From Pseudomonas soli (lineage in GTDB: Bacteria; Pseudomonadota; Gammaproteobacteria; Pseudomonadales; Pseudomonadaceae): a stretch of 64,000 bases of DNA. The position numbers and the translations under genes are program-made. A model generated the notes under the pieces. The model was not told where the DNA came from. It did no database searches and saw only the letters and a list, made by a program, of their open reading frames with translations. The DNA lies in NCBI RefSeq assembly GCF_900110655.1, contig NZ_FOEQ01000003.1, positions 248,001 to 312,000 on the forward strand, read 5' to 3'. How positions within the stretch are numbered: the stretch's first letter is position 1; every line of letters begins with the position of its first letter. Positions 62,403 to 64,000 of the stretch are shown in pieces.

Positions 62403-64000
62403 CTACGCACGCATCCGGGTGATGCGGACCACGCCGGTCAAGGTGCGCAGCTTCTTGATCACACGGGCCAGGTGCACGCGGTCGTGCACGCTGACCACCA
62501 GTTGGACCACGCTGATACGGCCGTCGCGTTCGTCCATGCTGATTTTCTCGATGTTGCCGTCGGCGGCGTTGACGCTGCTGGCCAGCAGGGCGATCAGGCC
62601 GCGCTGGTGCTCCAGCTCGACGCGCAGCTCGACGTTGAACTCGCCGGTGATGTCCTTGGCCCAGGAGAGCTGCAGGCACTTCTCAGGGTTATGCCGGACT
62701 TCACTGATGTTGCGGCAGTCTTCCAGGTGCACGACCATGCCCTTGCCGGCCGACAGGTGGCCGACGATCGGGTCGCCCGGGATCGGCGTGCAGCACTTGG
62801 CGTAGCTGAGCACCAGGCCCTCGGTGCCGCGGATCGCCAGCGGGCCTTCCGGGGCCGGCAGCTGTTCGCCTTCGGCAGACAGCAGGCGGCGGGCGACCAC
62901 GTAGGCCATGCGGTTGCCCAGGCCAATGTCTTCGAGCAGGTCTTCGACCAGCTCCAGGCGGTACTCGGTGAGGATCGCCTGGATGCGCTCCTGCGGGATC
63001 ATCTCAAGGGTGCTGTCGAAGCCGGTCAGCACCTTGTTCAGCAGGCGCTCGCCAAGACTGATGGACTCGGAGCGGCGCTGCTGCTTGAGGGCGTGGCGGA
63101 TATGCGTGCGCGCTTTGCCGGTGACCACGAAGTTGAGCCAGGCCGGGTTCGGCCGGGCCCCCGGTGCGCTGACAATCTCGACGGTGGAGCCGCTCTGCAG
63201 TGGCTCGGACAGCGGTGCCAGGCGGCGGTTGATGCGGCAGGCGATGCAGCTGTTGCCGACGTCGGTGTGTACCGCGTAGGCGAAGTCGACGGCGGTGGAG
63301 CCCTTGGGCAGCTCCATGATCCGGCCTTTCGGGGTGAAGACGTAGACCTCGTCCGGGAACAGGTCGATCTTCACGCTCTCGATGAATTCCAGCGAGTTGC
63401 CGGCGCGCTGCTGCAGCTCGAGAATGCCCTTGACCCACTGGCGGGCGCGGGCATGGCTGCCTTTTGGCTGCTCTTCCTCGTTGGACTTGTACAGCCAGTG
63501 CGCGGCGATACCGTTGTTGGCCATCTCTTCCATTTCGCGGGTGCGGATCTGGATTTCGATGGGTACGCCGTGCATGCCGAACAGCGTGGTGTGCAACGAC
63601 TGGTAGCCGTTGGCCTTGGGGATCGCGATGTAGTCCTTGAAGCGGCCCGGCAGCGGCTTGTACAGGTTGTGCACGGCACCGAGCACGCGGTAGCAGGTGT
63701 CGACCTTGTCGACGATGATGCGGAAGGCGTACACGTCCATGATCTCGGTGAAGGCGCGGCGCTTGCCGCGCATCTTCTTGTAGATGCCATAGAGGTGTTT
63801 CTGTCGGCCGCTGACCTCGCCTTCGATGCCGTCGGCGGCCAGGCAGTTGGCCAGCGAGGTCTCGATCTTGGCGACGATCTCCTTGCGGTTGCCGCGCGCG
63901 GCCTTCACTGCCCGGTGGATCAGCGACGAACGCATCGGGTGCATGGCCTTGAAGCCGAGGTCCTCGAACTCCACGCGCACGGTGTGCATGCCCAGACGAT
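62403..64000 (-). CDS. spoT: Bifunctional (p)ppGpp synthetase/hydrolase SpoT (5' truncated at the window edge)
   Basis: The frame is open to the right edge, so the N-terminal HD hydrolase domain lies outside. Seen are the synthetase domain ([46 protein letters not shown]), the TGS domain ([28 protein letters not shown]), a helical/CC region with [12 protein letters not shown] and a C-terminal ACT domain. It makes and destroys the alarmone (p)ppGpp. In SpoT the synthetase is weak. The synthetase motif YQSLHT is intact here. Confidence 0.96.
   Translation of the reverse strand, partial: RLGMHTVRVEFEDLGFKAMHPMRSSLIHRAVKAARGNRKEIVAKIETSLANCLAADGIEGEVSGRQKHLYGIYKKMRGKRRAFTEIMDVYAFRIIVDKVDTCYRVLGAVHNLYKPLPGRFKDYIAIPKANGYQSLHTTLFGMHGVPIEIQIRTREMEEMANNGIAAHWLYKSNEEEQPKGSHARARQWVKGILELQQRAGNSLEFIESVKIDLFPDEVYVFTPKGRIMELPKGSTAVDFAYAVHTDVGNSCIACRINRRLAPLSEPLQSGSTVEIVSAPGARPNPAWLNFVVTGKARTHIRHALKQQRRSESISLGERLLNKVLTGFDSTLEMIPQERIQAILTEYRLELVEDLLEDIGLGNRMAYVVARRLLSAEGEQLPAPEGPLAIRGTEGLVLSYAKCCTPIPGDPIVGHLSAGKGMVVHLEDCRNISEVRHNPEKCLQLSWAKDITGEFNVELRVELEHQRGLIALLASSVNAADGNIEKISMDERDGRISVVQLVVSVHDRVHLARVIKKLRTLTGVVRITRMRA

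Overview
The window looks like chromosomal DNA from a fluorescent pseudomonad of the Pseudomonas putida group. The sequence is GC-rich and densely packed with genes. It carries two families of short palindromic repeats of the P. putida kind. From memory, the gene order (pdxY, uvrD, zwf/rpiR, pycR-pycA-pycB, aspA, purEK, pstSCAB-phoU, phoBR, ubiCA, rubredoxin genes, hup, recG/oxyR, tonB-exbDB, spoT) follows a block that lies not far from oriC in P. putida. I see no prophage, insertion sequence, CRISPR array, tRNA or rRNA. Both edge genes are cut: a CobW-type GTPase at the left and spoT at the right.

Layout. 1-4.5 kb: two CobW metallochaperone-type GTPases around a DUF1826 protein, then a DUF3301 protein, pdxY and an acyl-CoA thioesterase. 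4.8-15 kb: a CPA2 antiporter, a SMI1/KNR4 protein, a Tim44-domain protein, uvrD, a large PAS-GGDEF-EAL protein and zwf. 15-24 kb: a HexR-like RpiR regulator divergent from zwf, a small conserved protein, pycR divergent from the two-subunit pyruvate carboxylase, two GNATs, a PaiB-like protein and a MocR regulator. 24-30 kb: a polyamine-binding protein, an acetylpolyamine amidohydrolase and an AraC regulator, then aspA and a divergent LysR regulator. 30-34.7 kb: purEK and small envelope or metabolic genes. 34.6-48.8 kb: an MFS transporter and the phosphate block (pstSCAB-phoU, an orphan response regulator, an M23 peptidase, a CorC-like protein and phoBR). 48.8-64 kb: a COG4315 protein, ubiCA, rubredoxin and its reductase, HU, a small membrane-anchored protein, a deacylase-HDOD protein, oxyR-recG, exbB-exbD-tonB, an epimerase-like protein, a lipoprotein and spoT-ridA.

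How the genes work together. The clearest module is phosphate homeostasis. PhoR/PhoB sense and regulate, PstSCAB imports phosphate and PhoU couples the two. Four Pho boxes with 7-4-7 spacing, each followed 10-11 nt later by a -10-like hexamer, precede pstS, pstC, phoB and, unexpectedly, the M23 peptidase gene. Central carbon metabolism is represented by zwf, pyruvate carboxylase and aspartase, each with a divergent regulator and a palindrome in the shared intergenic region.

The most unusual signals are at the DNA level. Exact DnaA-box nonamers (TTATCCACA) are strongly over-represented, with six in the first 3.8 kb. Five DnaA-box-like nonamers sit at exact 12-bp spacing inside the MocR gene. 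A leader with alternative hairpins and an intrinsic terminator precedes purEK. I found no wholly new multi-gene system. The most notable candidates are the DnaA-box arrays and the predicted Pho control of the cell-wall peptidase.
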